DNA from: Bacillota bacterium
GTDB lineage: Bacteria; Bacillota; UBA4882; JAAYXC01
Length of the DNA stretch: 14,146 nt
Reading direction: 5' to 3'
Assembly: GCA_012516115.1 (NCBI GenBank)
Contig: JAAYXC010000413.1
Coordinates: 1 to 14,146, forward strand
Shown: one piece after another, positions 1 to 6,013 of the stretch
Layout of the letters: every line of letters begins with the position of its first letter
How positions within the stretch are numbered: position 1 is the first letter of the stretch
Position numbers and translations under genes: made by a program
The notes under the pieces: model-generated
What the model saw: the letters and a program-made list of their open reading frames with translations, nothing else
What the model was told of the DNA's origin: nothing
Database searches by the model: none

Positions 1-5
1 ACCAT

Positions 6-134
6 ATGCCTGTTTGGTTTAGAAGACAGATTATCGCCCAGGTCGAAAAAGGCGCGCGCGGGGGTGGACCGATCTTCGTTAGAGAAATTGACGAACTCGC
101 CAAAGACGAACTAGACCGCGCGATCCAGATCTGA
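6..134 (+). CDS. Short ORF or C-terminal end of an unknown protein at the window edge
   Basis: A 42-codon frame begins with ATG at position 6 and ends with TGA at 132-134. It is open to the left edge, so it may be the tail of a longer gene, and no ribosome binding site can be judged with only five bases upstream. The peptide ends in a charged, helix-like stretch (FVREIDELAKDELDRAIQI). It is the only rightward frame at this end of the element and is followed 20 bp later by a strong rightward terminator, which supports a real gene ending here. I do not recognise the family. Confidence 0.45.
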   Translation: MPVWFRRQIIAQVEKGARGGGPIFVREIDELAKDELDRAIQI

Positions 135-154
135 CGTCAGCTTGGCGATTCTCT

Positions 155-179
155 GGCCGCCAATAAGGCGGCCTTTTTT
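155..179 (+). terminator. Rho-independent terminator
   Basis: A perfect 7-bp GC stem (GGCCGCC at 155-161, GGCGGCC at 167-173) with an AATAA loop is followed directly by six T. It ends the rightward transcript of the ORF that stops at 134. There is no matching T run on the other strand. Confidence 0.9.
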
Positions 180-347
180 ATGCCCAAGGTATCCTTAACC
201 CACGGATGCCTTGAGCCACATAGGAACTTGCTACGTAGTTAAACTGTTCTCCGCGGGGATGTAAAACCGATTGACACCCTTCCGGGTACGTGTTTTTACC
301 TTCACCCCTCCGAGTTCGCGCCTCCTAGGGCAAAATTCTGCGGCCGT
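180..347. other. Intergenic stretch with a weak dyad and one doubtful mini-ORF
   Basis: No convincing gene is present. An imperfect dyad lies at 261-299 (GTAAAA and TTTTAC outer arms, ACACCC/GGGT inner bases), where the leftward transcript could end. A leftward 24-codon basic mini-ORF runs from GTG at 305 to TAG at 231, but its purine-rich GGAGG motif sits only two bases from the GTG, so I do not call it. TTGACA at 271-276 has no good -10 partner. Confidence 0.3.
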
Positions 348-773
348 TTACCTGGGCTTTTGTCGCCCAAAGAGCACATACGCCATCCGCTCAAAGGCGG
401 AATCCTGCAAGCGGTAAATCTTATTTCGCGAACAGAAGAGACGGTCGGCTAGGTCTTCGATTCTCGCGGGGGGAGAGGAGAGAAACCGGCCTTCGATAAC
501 TCGCCGTTCCTCGGGGGAGAGAATTTCCAAGGCCAGCTCCACCGCCCGGACGAGCCGCTGCAGGTCCTCGGCTTCTCGCCGGAGTTCCTCTACTCGGGCC
601 GCCTTGTCGGCCGTCGGGTCGGCATGGCCGCCACCGTCGCCAATTTGGATTACGTCATGGCCGCCGCGAACGTCGCGGGCCTCGGTTATGAGCCGATTCA
701 GGACACTAAGCCGGGCCTTGGCTAAGTTATAGTTAAGCAAAACCTCTTTCACTGCCTTTTGGTCGCGGGTCAT
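348..773 (-). CDS. Sigma-70 region 4-like / ArpU-RinA-type phage transcriptional regulator
   Basis: The protein has 141 residues. The first 80 are largely helical and charged (possible coiled coil at about 55-80). The C-terminal half (about 82-130) reads LSPEERRVIEGRF, then IEDLADRLFCSRNKIYRL, the layout of a sigma-70 region 4 helix-turn-helix as in phage late-gene activators of the ArpU/RinA type. It would bind DNA or RNA polymerase to switch on late or packaging genes. The start is ATG at 773 with GGGAGGCGAGAG upstream. It lies 178 bp downstream of the capsid gene, after two hairpins. In typical phages such a regulator precedes the terminase genes, so its place after the capsid is unusual. 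Placement in the sigma-like fold is by motif reading only. Confidence 0.7.
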   Translation of the reverse strand: MTRDQKAVKEVLLNYNLAKARLSVLNRLITEARDVRGGHDVIQIGDGGGHADPTADKAARVEELRREAEDLQRLVRAVELALEILSPEERRVIEGRFLSSPPARIEDLADRLFCSRNKIYRLQDSAFERMAYVLFGRQKPR

Positions 774-868
774 ATCTCTCGCCTCCCGACAGAAAGGGAT
801 GGGTACCCGCTAGGGTATCCTTCTAAAGACAGGGGGCGGTAACCTGCCGCGTCCTTTCTTAAACACGC

Positions 869-904
869 CGAAGCCCCCGGGCAGGGGCCAGGTCGGGGGC
901 TTCG
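869..904 (-). terminator. Long GC hairpin downstream of the capsid gene, possible weak terminator
   Basis: An 11-bp perfect stem (CGAAGCCCCCG at 869-879, CGGGGGCTTCG at 894-904) encloses a 14-nt loop. Reading leftward, the sequence after the stem is GCGTGTTTAAG, which lacks a full U tract, so termination may be partial or the hairpin may instead protect the capsid mRNA 3' end. Confidence 0.5.
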
Positions 905-919
905 ACGCTGAAGGAAGTA

Positions 920-946
920 CTTCGCCGGGCAGATCAACCGGCGAAG
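920..946 (-). other. Second perfect hairpin just after the capsid stop codon
   Basis: A 9-bp perfect stem (CTTCGCCGG at 920-928, CCGGCGAAG at 938-946) has a 9-nt loop and starts five bases after the capsid stop. No U run follows on either strand. Together with 869-904 it makes a tandem hairpin pair, most simply an mRNA 3' stabiliser or processing element. Confidence 0.5.
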
Positions 947-951
947 AGGGA

Positions 952-2226
952 TTACGCCGGCGGAATGATGCCGTCGATGATGCAGAAATGATTCGGTCGA
1001 GCGATGGCCACATCGGCCCGCAGGTACGCGCGAATGAGAACCTGCAGGTTCTTGAAGGCGTCGCCGCCCTCGCGGCTTACCTCGATGGTGATGGTCGTCC
1101 TCATCCCGATCAGTATCTGACTGAAGTCGCCCACCACCGCGAAGCTGGCATTAGTGGCCGTTCCCTTCGTCAGGTTCGTCGGGATCTGGGTCGTCGGGTA
1201 CTTCTTTAGGTTCCGGAAGGATTCCGGAGCCTGTAGAGGCTGCCCCGTGCTATCTACCAAGCGATCCAACTCGCCGGCGGTTCTAGGCGCATAGAGCACG
1301 GCCACCGGGATCCCATTGGCCTCCAGGACGGCCTGGACCGCGCGGGAGAAGGGCGAATAGTCGGTCAGGGCCGCGCCGTTGGCGCCCATGTCGATCTTGT
1401 TGACGCCGCTCGCATTGTAAAGGCCAAGCGGTTCCGGATCTGTGCCGCTCCCCATCAGGGCCGCCTTGTCGAGAGCCAGACCTAGAACCTGGGCCAGGGA
1501 GGTCTCGACTACCGAAGATAGGTTCGCCGCGTCCTCCAGTAGTTCAACGCTGCACCGTACCAGGGCCGGCAAGGTCTTCGCCTTCAGCTCAATAGAACCG
1601 AAGGTCATATCAGATTCGGTAATCGGCGCATTCTCGGCCTTCCATGTGGCGCTCGCATCGCTCAACACCTTGGCAAATTTCAAGGTGGAGGAGTCCATGG
1701 GCACGCTCAAGCCCCCGGCCTCAATCACCTGGGCCTTCGCCCGGGCCAAGTCGATGATGCGAGCCGATAGGGGATGGGGCACTAGGACGCCACCAAGGGA
1801 ATCCGGGGTGGTGGCCATCGCCCGCTTCTCGGCTTCGGCACCTTTCCAGTCCCCTACAACAAGACCGCGAATCAAACGGCCAAGAGAGAGTTCCTCCGGC
1901 CGGATCCCGTCAGGGAGAAGGTCGCGCCGCTCCCGAAGCAGGTAGTCGGTCATGCGCTCGTTCGGCCGCAAGGCACGGACGGCATCCCCAACAGGAGGAT
2001 CAATGGCCAGACCGGCTTCCTTGGCGGCCAGCTTCTTGGCGCGTTCCTCCTCGGCCTCTAGTTTCTGGATTTCCGCATTCAACTGGTCGATGGTCGCTTG
2101 TAGGCCGTCGAACCGCTCCCGTTCCTCGGCGGTCAGTTCGCGCTTCTCGGCCTCGGCAGCATCAAGAATCTCCTTGGCTATATTGGCTAAAATCTTCCTC
2201 TGCTGGCGTAACTCTACAACACGCAC
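952..2226 (-). CDS. HK97-family phage major capsid protein
   Basis: The protein has 424 residues. Residues 1-75 form a charged coiled coil typical of the delta (internal scaffold) domain of HK97-type capsid proteins. A linker follows, then the conserved start of the mature shell domain near residue 138 (ATTPDSLGGVLVPHPLS). Later motifs fit the family, including KTLPALVRCSVELLEDA, LMGSGTDPEPLGLYN, VVGDFSQILIGMRTTITIEVS and the final RADVAIARPNHFCII. It builds the icosahedral head shell. The delta domain predicts cleavage near residues 136-138 by a prohead protease, yet no protease, portal or terminase gene is adjacent. The start is GTG at 2226 with GGGAGTGA upstream. The leader contains a promoter and an attenuator-like structure (2265-2400). 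An encapsulin is less likely because of the delta domain. Confidence 0.96.
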   Translation of the reverse strand: MRVVELRQQRKILANIAKEILDAAEAEKRELTAEERERFDGLQATIDQLNAEIQKLEAEEERAKKLAAKEAGLAIDPPVGDAVRALRPNERMTDYLLRERRDLLPDGIRPEELSLGRLIRGLVVGDWKGAEAEKRAMATTPDSLGGVLVPHPLSARIIDLARAKAQVIEAGGLSVPMDSSTLKFAKVLSDASATWKAENAPITESDMTFGSIELKAKTLPALVRCSVELLEDAANLSSVVETSLAQVLGLALDKAALMGSGTDPEPLGLYNASGVNKIDMGANGAALTDYSPFSRAVQAVLEANGIPVAVLYAPRTAGELDRLVDSTGQPLQAPESFRNLKKYPTTQIPTNLTKGTATNASFAVVGDFSQILIGMRTTITIEVSREGGDAFKNLQVLIRAYLRADVAIARPNHFCIIDGIIPPA

Positions 2227-2232
2227 TCGACT

Positions 2233-2511
2233 TCACTCCCTTTCTTTCCGCCCGGTCGGCAAGCAAAAAGGGCCGCCGGGCACTAATCGCTTAAAAGCGG
2301 TTAGCTCCGACGGCCCCCCTGGGCCTCGTAGCTGGAACGCGCCCCTGCGCGTCCCCCTGGTAACCGCTTTTATTATACCTCCCCGGGTATTGGAACGCAA
2401 GTCCTTTGCCTCGGCCAGGTCCACGGTGACGCCGGCGGCCCGCTCGGCCAGGAGAAGGACGAGGTCCAGCTTTCGGTTCAGCTCCTCCAGCATGATGGCG
2501 AATCCTTCCAT
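2233..2511 (-). CDS. Short ORF of unknown function spanning the capsid leader
   Basis: The frame encodes 92 residues from ATG at 2511, chosen because AAGGAGGAAACCC lies just upstream; an earlier in-frame ATG at 2529 lies before that site. The first 35 residues look coding (IMLEELNRKLDLVLLLAERA, an amphipathic helix or short coiled coil). The rest is Gly/Arg/Pro-rich and runs through a promoter-like sequence and several stem-loops. Its TGA at 2235-2233 lies inside the ribosome binding site of the capsid gene, which would allow translational coupling. It may be a leader peptide, a true small protein with a structured 3' end, or a frame whose second half is not used. No family recognised. Confidence 0.5.
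   Translation of the reverse strand: MEGFAIMLEELNRKLDLVLLLAERAAGVTVDLAEAKDLRSNTRGGIIKAVTRGTRRGAFQLRGPGGPSELTAFKRLVPGGPFCLPTGRKERE
2265..2316 (-). terminator. Intrinsic terminator or attenuator in the capsid leader
   Basis: In leftward RNA, GGGCCGUCGG (2316-2307) pairs with CCGGCGGCCC (2279-2270), and UUUUU (2269-2265) follows. The one non-Watson-Crick position is a G-U pair only in the leftward RNA. An inner stem (CTAA/TTAG and CGCT/AGCG, 2283-2304) lengthens it. It lies 39 bp before the capsid start and would block transcription into the capsid gene unless it is opened. Confidence 0.7.
2292..2372 (-). promoter_or_regulatory. Candidate structured RNA leader, antiterminator fold
   Basis: A perfect 12-bp inverted repeat (TAACCGCTTTTA at 2361-2372, TAAAAGCGGTTA at 2292-2303) encloses two further hairpins. 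One is a 9-bp stem (2334-2342 with 2347-2355) and the other a 5-bp stem (2312-2316 with 2321-2325); in leftward RNA both have AGGG loops. The 9-bp stem has a U-G pair only on the leftward strand. The 5-bp stem uses 2312-2316, which are also needed by the terminator, and the outer arm uses 2292-2303, so the two folds exclude each other. A transcript starting near 2365 would contain only part of the outer 5' arm. Confidence 0.5.
2372..2400 (-). promoter_or_regulatory. Promoter-like sequence upstream of the capsid gene
   Basis: Reading leftward, TTGCGT (2400-2395), 17 bp, then a perfect TATAAT (2377-2372). The predicted start of transcription is near 2365, about 140 bp before the capsid GTG. The -35 is only half consensus. 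The downstream edge of the -10 is one arm of a 12-bp inverted repeat (2361-2372 with 2292-2303). Confidence 0.55.
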
Positions 2512-2529
2512 TGGGTTTCCTCCTTCCAT

Positions 2530-2903
2530 TTTGTGGGTTTAACCCCCGTCACGCAAAACCTGCGCCGGAGAAAAAAGTGCCGCCCCGCCGGTCCTGGGGA
2601 GTCGCTTTCTAAAGATTTCCCCCCCCTTCCCCGGTCGCCCCGTGTTGCATTTCTGCAACACCTTCCGCTTCCGCAAGGCGTCCGTTTTCTTGGATTCCTT
2701 CGCCGGCCGTCCGCCGGTCGTCACGCGTACGGTTCGCGTATGGTTCGGCGGTTGTCCTGCGTACGTCCTTTGGAAGGACCTTTACGATGTAAAGATCCCT
2801 TGGTAAGGACGCTCCAGGTTAAAGGATGTCGCCATCTCCGACATCCCACCGGGGCGAAAGGGGGTTCTTGGTCGGAACATCCCTGCGGGGGGATGAATCC
2901 GAG
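2530..2903. other. Hairpin-dense region without a convincing gene
   Basis: Five perfect stem-loops are visible: 2642-2661 (8 bp; GAAA loop in leftward RNA), 2765-2779 (6 bp), 2780-2794 (6 bp, directly abutting the previous one), 2824-2846 (8 bp) and 2878-2895 (6 bp). Leftward frames here are short: a 61-codon GTG frame at 2724-2539 without a ribosome binding site, and a 32-codon frame from about 2880. The stretch could be a structured RNA, an untranslated operon spacer, or part of a replication or packaging site. Confidence 0.5.
2724..2745. repeat. Two tandem 11-bp repeats
   Basis: CGCGTACGGTT (2724-2734) is followed directly by CGCGTATGGTT (2735-2745), identical except for one base, with a further partial copy CGGCGGTT (2746-2753). 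The pair lies among the hairpins of the non-genic stretch and could be a protein binding site. Confidence 0.55.
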
Positions 2904-3122
2904 TCAAGCCCCCCGTCTCGCCTCGATCTGTTTAAGCTGGGCTATGATATAGCTCCATACGCGAATTCCAGCGCCCCATCTGCCGTCGATAGCACGCCTT
3001 AGGTTGTATTGAGCATCTAGCAGGGTCCAAGTCAAAGAACCGGGAGTCTCATTGTCGCGTAGGATTTTCCACTCCTCGGCCGTATGGTCGCGGGCCGCAA
3101 GAAGTTCGTCAATCAGGAACAC
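2904..3122 (-). CDS. Small conserved-looking protein of unknown function
   Basis: The product has 72 residues from a GTG at 3122, chosen because AAAGGAGGTGA stands five bases upstream; the frame is open further back to 3203, but that would overlap the upstream gene and ignore this site. The protein is mostly helical, with two Trp-rich parts (HTAEEWKILRD and SLTWTLLDAQYNLRRAIDGRW) and a basic end. No zinc finger, membrane segment or known motif is visible. It follows the TubC-like gene by 14 bp, so it belongs to the same leftward operon. No family recognised. Confidence 0.7.
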   Translation of the reverse strand: MFLIDELLAARDHTAEEWKILRDNETPGSLTWTLLDAQYNLRRAIDGRWGAGIRVWSYIIAQLKQIEARRGA

Positions 3123-3136
3123 GGTCTTCACCTCCT

Positions 3137-3469
3137 TTATCCACCTAGCGGATATTTCGGGCGGCCCGGCAACCGCCGCCACCATCCGGGGTCGACAATC
3201 CATCGGCCGGTCGCCGGGTCGAAGCGGTAGTCCAAGGGGTTATCATGCTCCGGTCCACGGGAACCGACGGGATGGATTACTTGCCGGAGGATCTCGGCCG
3301 CCCCACGGTCGATGAGGAACCGGATGATCTCCGGTTTTCGCTTGGCCAGCATGGCCCGGCGACGGGGGAGGAGAAATCCTTCCGGCGCACGGATGATCAA
3401 CCGATCACCCCAAACCCTAAACTCTACGCCTCGCCGTTCAGCGCAGATTACCCAGGGCCGGATGGTCAT
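3137..3469 (-). CDS. Small protein with TubC N-terminal docking-like domain
   Basis: The product has 110 residues. Residues 10-55 read GVEFRVWGDRLIIRAPEGFL, then PRRRAMLAKRKPEIIRFL, which matches the pattern of the TubC N-terminal docking domain (GDRLxxxAPxG, then a helix ending in IxxxL). In megasynthases this small domain pairs proteins; single-domain copies also occur in phage and plasmid replication regions, where their role is unclear. The tail (about 75-110) is rich in Pro, Gly and Trp. ATG at 3469 overlaps the stop of the ATPase gene (ATGA), suggesting translational coupling and a partner role in replication. The fold assignment is by motif reading. Confidence 0.7.
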   Translation of the reverse strand: MTIRPWVICAERRGVEFRVWGDRLIIRAPEGFLLPRRRAMLAKRKPEIIRFLIDRGAAEILRQVIHPVGSRGPEHDNPLDYRFDPATGRWIVDPGWWRRLPGRPKYPLGG

Positions 3470-5220
3470 AGGACCATCTCCTCCCGGCCATCATTTAAGA
3501 ATGAAGTATGGATTTCATCGTCACCATCGTCACCATCGTCGGAATCTAATGCTGACGCGAATTTCAAGGGTGACGATAAGGGTGACGATAGCTCACGGGA
3601 AGGCGGTTGCGTCACCCGTTGCGTCACCCTGTCAGATTCAGTAGTATCAGTAATTGGTGACGAAGGTGACGAAGGTGACGAAGTCATCCCCTTGTTATCT
3701 TGTAAATGAATCAATCTTCGCCCGGTATGTGCTTCCCGGTAGAATTCCACCTCTACGCCGCTCTGCCGCAGGAACGTCCCTAGCCGCCGAACCTTATTGG
3801 CCATCGCCCGCGCCGAACCCGGCCAGGCCTTAGTTCTCTCCGCCCACGCGGGGGGCTGGAGAGCCGCCAATAACTCGGCCGCCGTCCCTTCCCACTCGGT
3901 CCGTTCAGTCAAGAGTGTTTTGATGGCCACGGCCACCGCGTCGGCCTCTAAAGTCGTCTCTACCGCTTCGGCCCGGTTCCCGGCATAGGCGGTCATAAAC
4001 TCGCCACGTTCCCAGGGACAAGCACTTTCGCATGCCGCCGCCCACCGCGCGAAGTCCGCCATGCGCGGAAGACAATTAAGCCGGGTTGTCGCCCAATTCC
4101 GCAAGCCAGCACATACCGCGTCCAACAGCGCTCCAAGGATTCGCGGCCGCGCCGCCTCGAATTCCGCCCAGAAAGTAGCTTCGTCCCTCCGCTTCTCCTC
4201 AGGAATTGCCGGGAGAGTGATGACGATGGCCCGGTCTAAAAGGTCCGGCCGCCCGCCGAGATCGTCGATGCCGTTGAGAATGACGGGCCGCATGGCATCG
4301 AAGATGACCTCGTCGCTGTCGCTGTATAACTCCCTCGTCGCGAATCCGCCGCCGGTCGCAAGCCGGCATAACGCATCCGATAGCCAGGAGGAAAGACCGG
4401 ACAGGTTGTCGAATGATAACACCCAGGCATTACTAGCCCCGATCATCAAATCTCGCTCGTCTCTCGGCGCCGTCCGCAGGGGAGCCGTCGACGGGTCCAC
4501 CAGCGCACGCAGAACGCGGGCCGTCGTGGACTTCGCCGAACCTTGCTCACCCTGCAAGAGAAGAATCGGATAGGGTCCGATGGGTCGGAAGGCGGCCAGA
4601 AGCCAGGCCACTACTAACCGCCAGGCATCGTCATCGGGTAGGTTTAAGAATAGCCGCAGGTCCTCAATATTTCCGCCTTTGACGGGCCGAGGCAGGGGGA
4701 GCATTCCTCTTGTGCGCCGGAAGCGAACTGGCGGATTCGCCACCACCTCCCACCCGTCCGGCCCTACCTCTACCGCTGACCATATCTCATCGGCTAGGTC
4801 GAGGTAGATCCGGCCGTTCTTCTCCGCCACGCGGGTATAAACCGACACTTCCGGGCCACCGCCGAATTGTGCTTCAGCCTCCAGGGCCTCGATGACGTCG
4901 GCCACGGTTTGGCCGCCCGGCGGTTTCCCCTGGGTCGCACAGAACCGGCCCGTTAGCCAACGGCGAAACGGCCTGCTCCGCACCGGCCAGGTCTCCCGGT
5001 GGCCGTTAACCGAAAAGGTCGCGTAAACGTCCATCCCAGGAGTTTGGAAGTATTCTGCCTCACGGGCCAGGGCAAGAAGGACCTGCGCCTTTGTTTCTTT
5101 CTTCTCCTCTTTCTCGGCCGCATTATTGGTCTCTTTTTCCTTTTCTTTTTCAATTCCGGCCAAGAAAGTTATTGCTTTGGGGATATGTTGGGGAGGAATT
5201 TTAACTCTGGAGACTGCCAA
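3466..5220 (-). CDS. P-loop replication ATPase / helicase-like protein of the element
   Basis: The protein has 584 residues. A Lys/Glu-rich stretch (about 24-45) precedes the first domain. The central ATPase has Walker A GEQGSAKST (224-232), Walker B WVLSFDN with D271, a sensor-1-like ILNGIDD near 314-320 and a downstream DLLDR (326-330) as likely arginine sensor. A winged-helix-like region (about 460-506) and a low-complexity tail (510-584) follow. This order fits the helicase partner of a phage or satellite primase (superfamily 3 / D5-like or related AAA+). It starts at TTG 5220 after GGAGGTGG, overlapping the primase gene by 20 bp, so the two are coupled. The tail is encoded by the iteron array and is probably shaped by DNA-level selection. 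Confidence 0.85.
   Translation of the reverse strand: MAVSRVKIPPQHIPKAITFLAGIEKEKEKETNNAAEKEEKKETKAQVLLALAREAEYFQTPGMDVYATFSVNGHRETWPVRSRPFRRWLTGRFCATQGKPPGGQTVADVIEALEAEAQFGGGPEVSVYTRVAEKNGRIYLDLADEIWSAVEVGPDGWEVVANPPVRFRRTRGMLPLPRPVKGGNIEDLRLFLNLPDDDAWRLVVAWLLAAFRPIGPYPILLLQGEQGSAKSTTARVLRALVDPSTAPLRTAPRDERDLMIGASNAWVLSFDNLSGLSSWLSDALCRLATGGGFATRELYSDSDEVIFDAMRPVILNGIDDLGGRPDLLDRAIVITLPAIPEEKRRDEATFWAEFEAARPRILGALLDAVCAGLRNWATTRLNCLPRMADFARWAAACESACPWERGEFMTAYAGNRAEAVETTLEADAVAVAIKTLLTERTEWEGTAAELLAALQPPAWAERTKAWPGSARAMANKVRRLGTFLRQSGVEVEFYREAHTGRRLIHLQDNKGMTSSPSSPSSPITDTTESDRVTQRVTQPPSRELSSPLSSPLKFASALDSDDGDDGDDEIHTSFLNDGREEMVL
3517..3682. repeat. Dyad-symmetric iteron array, candidate replication origin
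   Basis: Nine copies of the heptamer GGTGACG occur in 166 bp. They lie as CGTCACC at 3519 and 3528 (9-bp period, a degenerate third at 3537); GGTGACG at 3569 and 3581 (two perfect 12-bp repeats, 3566-3589); CGTCACC at 3610 and 3622 (two perfect 12-bp repeats, 3606-3629); and GGTGACG at 3656, 3665 and 3674 (three perfect 9-bp repeats). Orientation and spacing mirror about position 3598. The array sits in the 3' end of the ATPase gene, where satellite origins often lie next to their initiator gene. Confidence 0.75.
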
Positions 5221-5731
5221 ATTTTGCCACCTCCTCGGCCGCCGCCACGAACGCAGAAAAGTCGCCCGCTAAACACTCGTCAAGGAGATACTCCCACCAG
5301 CTTAACCTTGCCGCCCGGCAGGCCAGGTCCTTGGCGGCCGGGTCGCCGTTTATGACGCGTTCCCAACCGCCGTTCATTAGTTCGCGGTGGGTTTCTCGGT
5401 AAAGGTCGGCCAGGCGGCCTTCAGCTTCTCGCATTGCCGTCCGGATAAACTCCTCCGCCATCCTTGTCCGGCGCACGGCCGGGGTCGACGGCCGGGGGAC
5501 ATCGTTGGGGAAAAGGTCGCGGAGACGCAGGCCCATGGCCTCGACGATCCGCCGGACCGTGCACCCGGCATGACAAAAAACTAAGATTCGCTCATCTTTG
5601 CCCACAGCAACCGAAAGACTAGGCGTCCGGTCTTCATGCGCCGGACACCGGGCGGTCCACCTACCCTCGCCCGCCGGCCGGACCGAGTCGCCGAGCCGGG
5701 CGAGGAAGTCGCCGACGCGCATCGCCGTCAC
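5201..5731 (-). CDS. Primase zinc-finger (CHC2-type) protein lacking a TOPRIM domain
   Basis: The product has 176 residues from GTG at 5731 (overlapping the upstream stop as GTGA). An ATG at 5722 with AGGTGA five bases upstream is an equally good start. Residues 25-70 form a CHC2 zinc ribbon: C29, H32, C53 and C57 in RCPAHEDRTPSLSV and FCHAGCTVRRIVEAMGL, the DnaG-type element that reads template DNA. Residues 88-176 are helical with no EGxxD or DxD TOPRIM motif, so the protein cannot be a full primase alone. The next gene, the ATPase, overlaps it by 20 bp and may supply motor function. A primase catalytic part is missing from the window or comes from the host or a helper phage. Confidence 0.85.
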   Translation of the reverse strand: MTAMRVGDFLARLGDSVRPAGEGRWTARCPAHEDRTPSLSVAVGKDERILVFCHAGCTVRRIVEAMGLRLRDLFPNDVPRPSTPAVRRTRMAEEFIRTAMREAEGRLADLYRETHRELMNGGWERVINGDPAAKDLACRAARLSWWEYLLDECLAGDFSAFVAAAEEVAKFGSLQS

Positions 5732-5937
5732 CTATCCCCGCCGCGGAGTTCTTTGGCAAGTAGCTGCACCAAGGCGCGGCGCGGGATTAGCCGCTTGCGG
5801 CCGAGCTTAACAAAAGGCAGGATGCCGCCTTCCATTAATTGATAAAGTGTCGATCTTTTGATTCCTAAAAATGCCATGGCTTCGGTCGTGGTCAAAACAC
5901 CCTCGCGCACAAGGTTTTCGCGCTCCTCGTACACCAC
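5728..5937 (-). CDS. Excisionase-family helix-turn-helix DNA-binding protein
   Basis: The product has 69 residues. Residues 14-60 read VLTTTEAMAFLGIKRSTLYQ, then LMEGGILPFVKLGRKRLIPR, the HTH_17/excisionase signature (winged helix of the MerR type). Such proteins act as recombination directionality factors or as AlpA-like activators of satellite excision. The start is GTG at 5937, seven bases after AGGAGG. It is the first gene of the leftward train and overlaps the primase gene by four bases. It faces the integrase operon across a 181-bp divergent promoter region, so it is well placed to control excision. Confidence 0.88.
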   Translation of the reverse strand: MVYEERENLVREGVLTTTEAMAFLGIKRSTLYQLMEGGILPFVKLGRKRLIPRRALVQLLAKELRGGDR

Positions 5938-5989
5938 GAGAATCCCTCCTTTTAGTCCACGCTTGCGTATTCGGGTTTATCCGGTTATA

Positions 5990-5998
5990 ATTATAGCA
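5990..5998 (-). promoter_or_regulatory. Leftward extended -10 promoter for the replication operon
   Basis: Reading leftward, TGC (5998-5996) followed directly by TATAAT (5995-5990) makes a perfect extended -10. The -35 region is weak, as expected for that class. An operator-like repeat (6014-6025) covers the -35 zone. Transcription would start near 5983, 46 bp before the GTG of the HTH gene. Confidence 0.65.
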
Positions 5999-6013
5999 GA
6001 GCATATTTCATAT

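Noticed and set aside
188..822. GGTATCCTT repeated on both sides of the sigma-like gene (188-196 and 814-822)
   Set aside because: Only nine bases, with no further shared sequence; likely chance and not a target duplication.
1442..2542. Two rightward frames (167 and 196 codons) opposite the capsid gene and its leader
   Set aside because: Ser/Arg-rich shadow sequence on the strand opposite a clear HK97 capsid gene.
2539..2724. 61-codon leftward frame with a basic product
   Set aside because: GTG start without a ribosome binding site; the frame crosses a perfect GAAA hairpin and has no recognisable motif. Kept only as part of the hairpin-dense stretch.
3517..3682. CRISPR array or coding minisatellite
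   Set aside because: Units are only 9-12 bp, on both strands, without spacers, and are read in several codon frames; an iteron array fits better.
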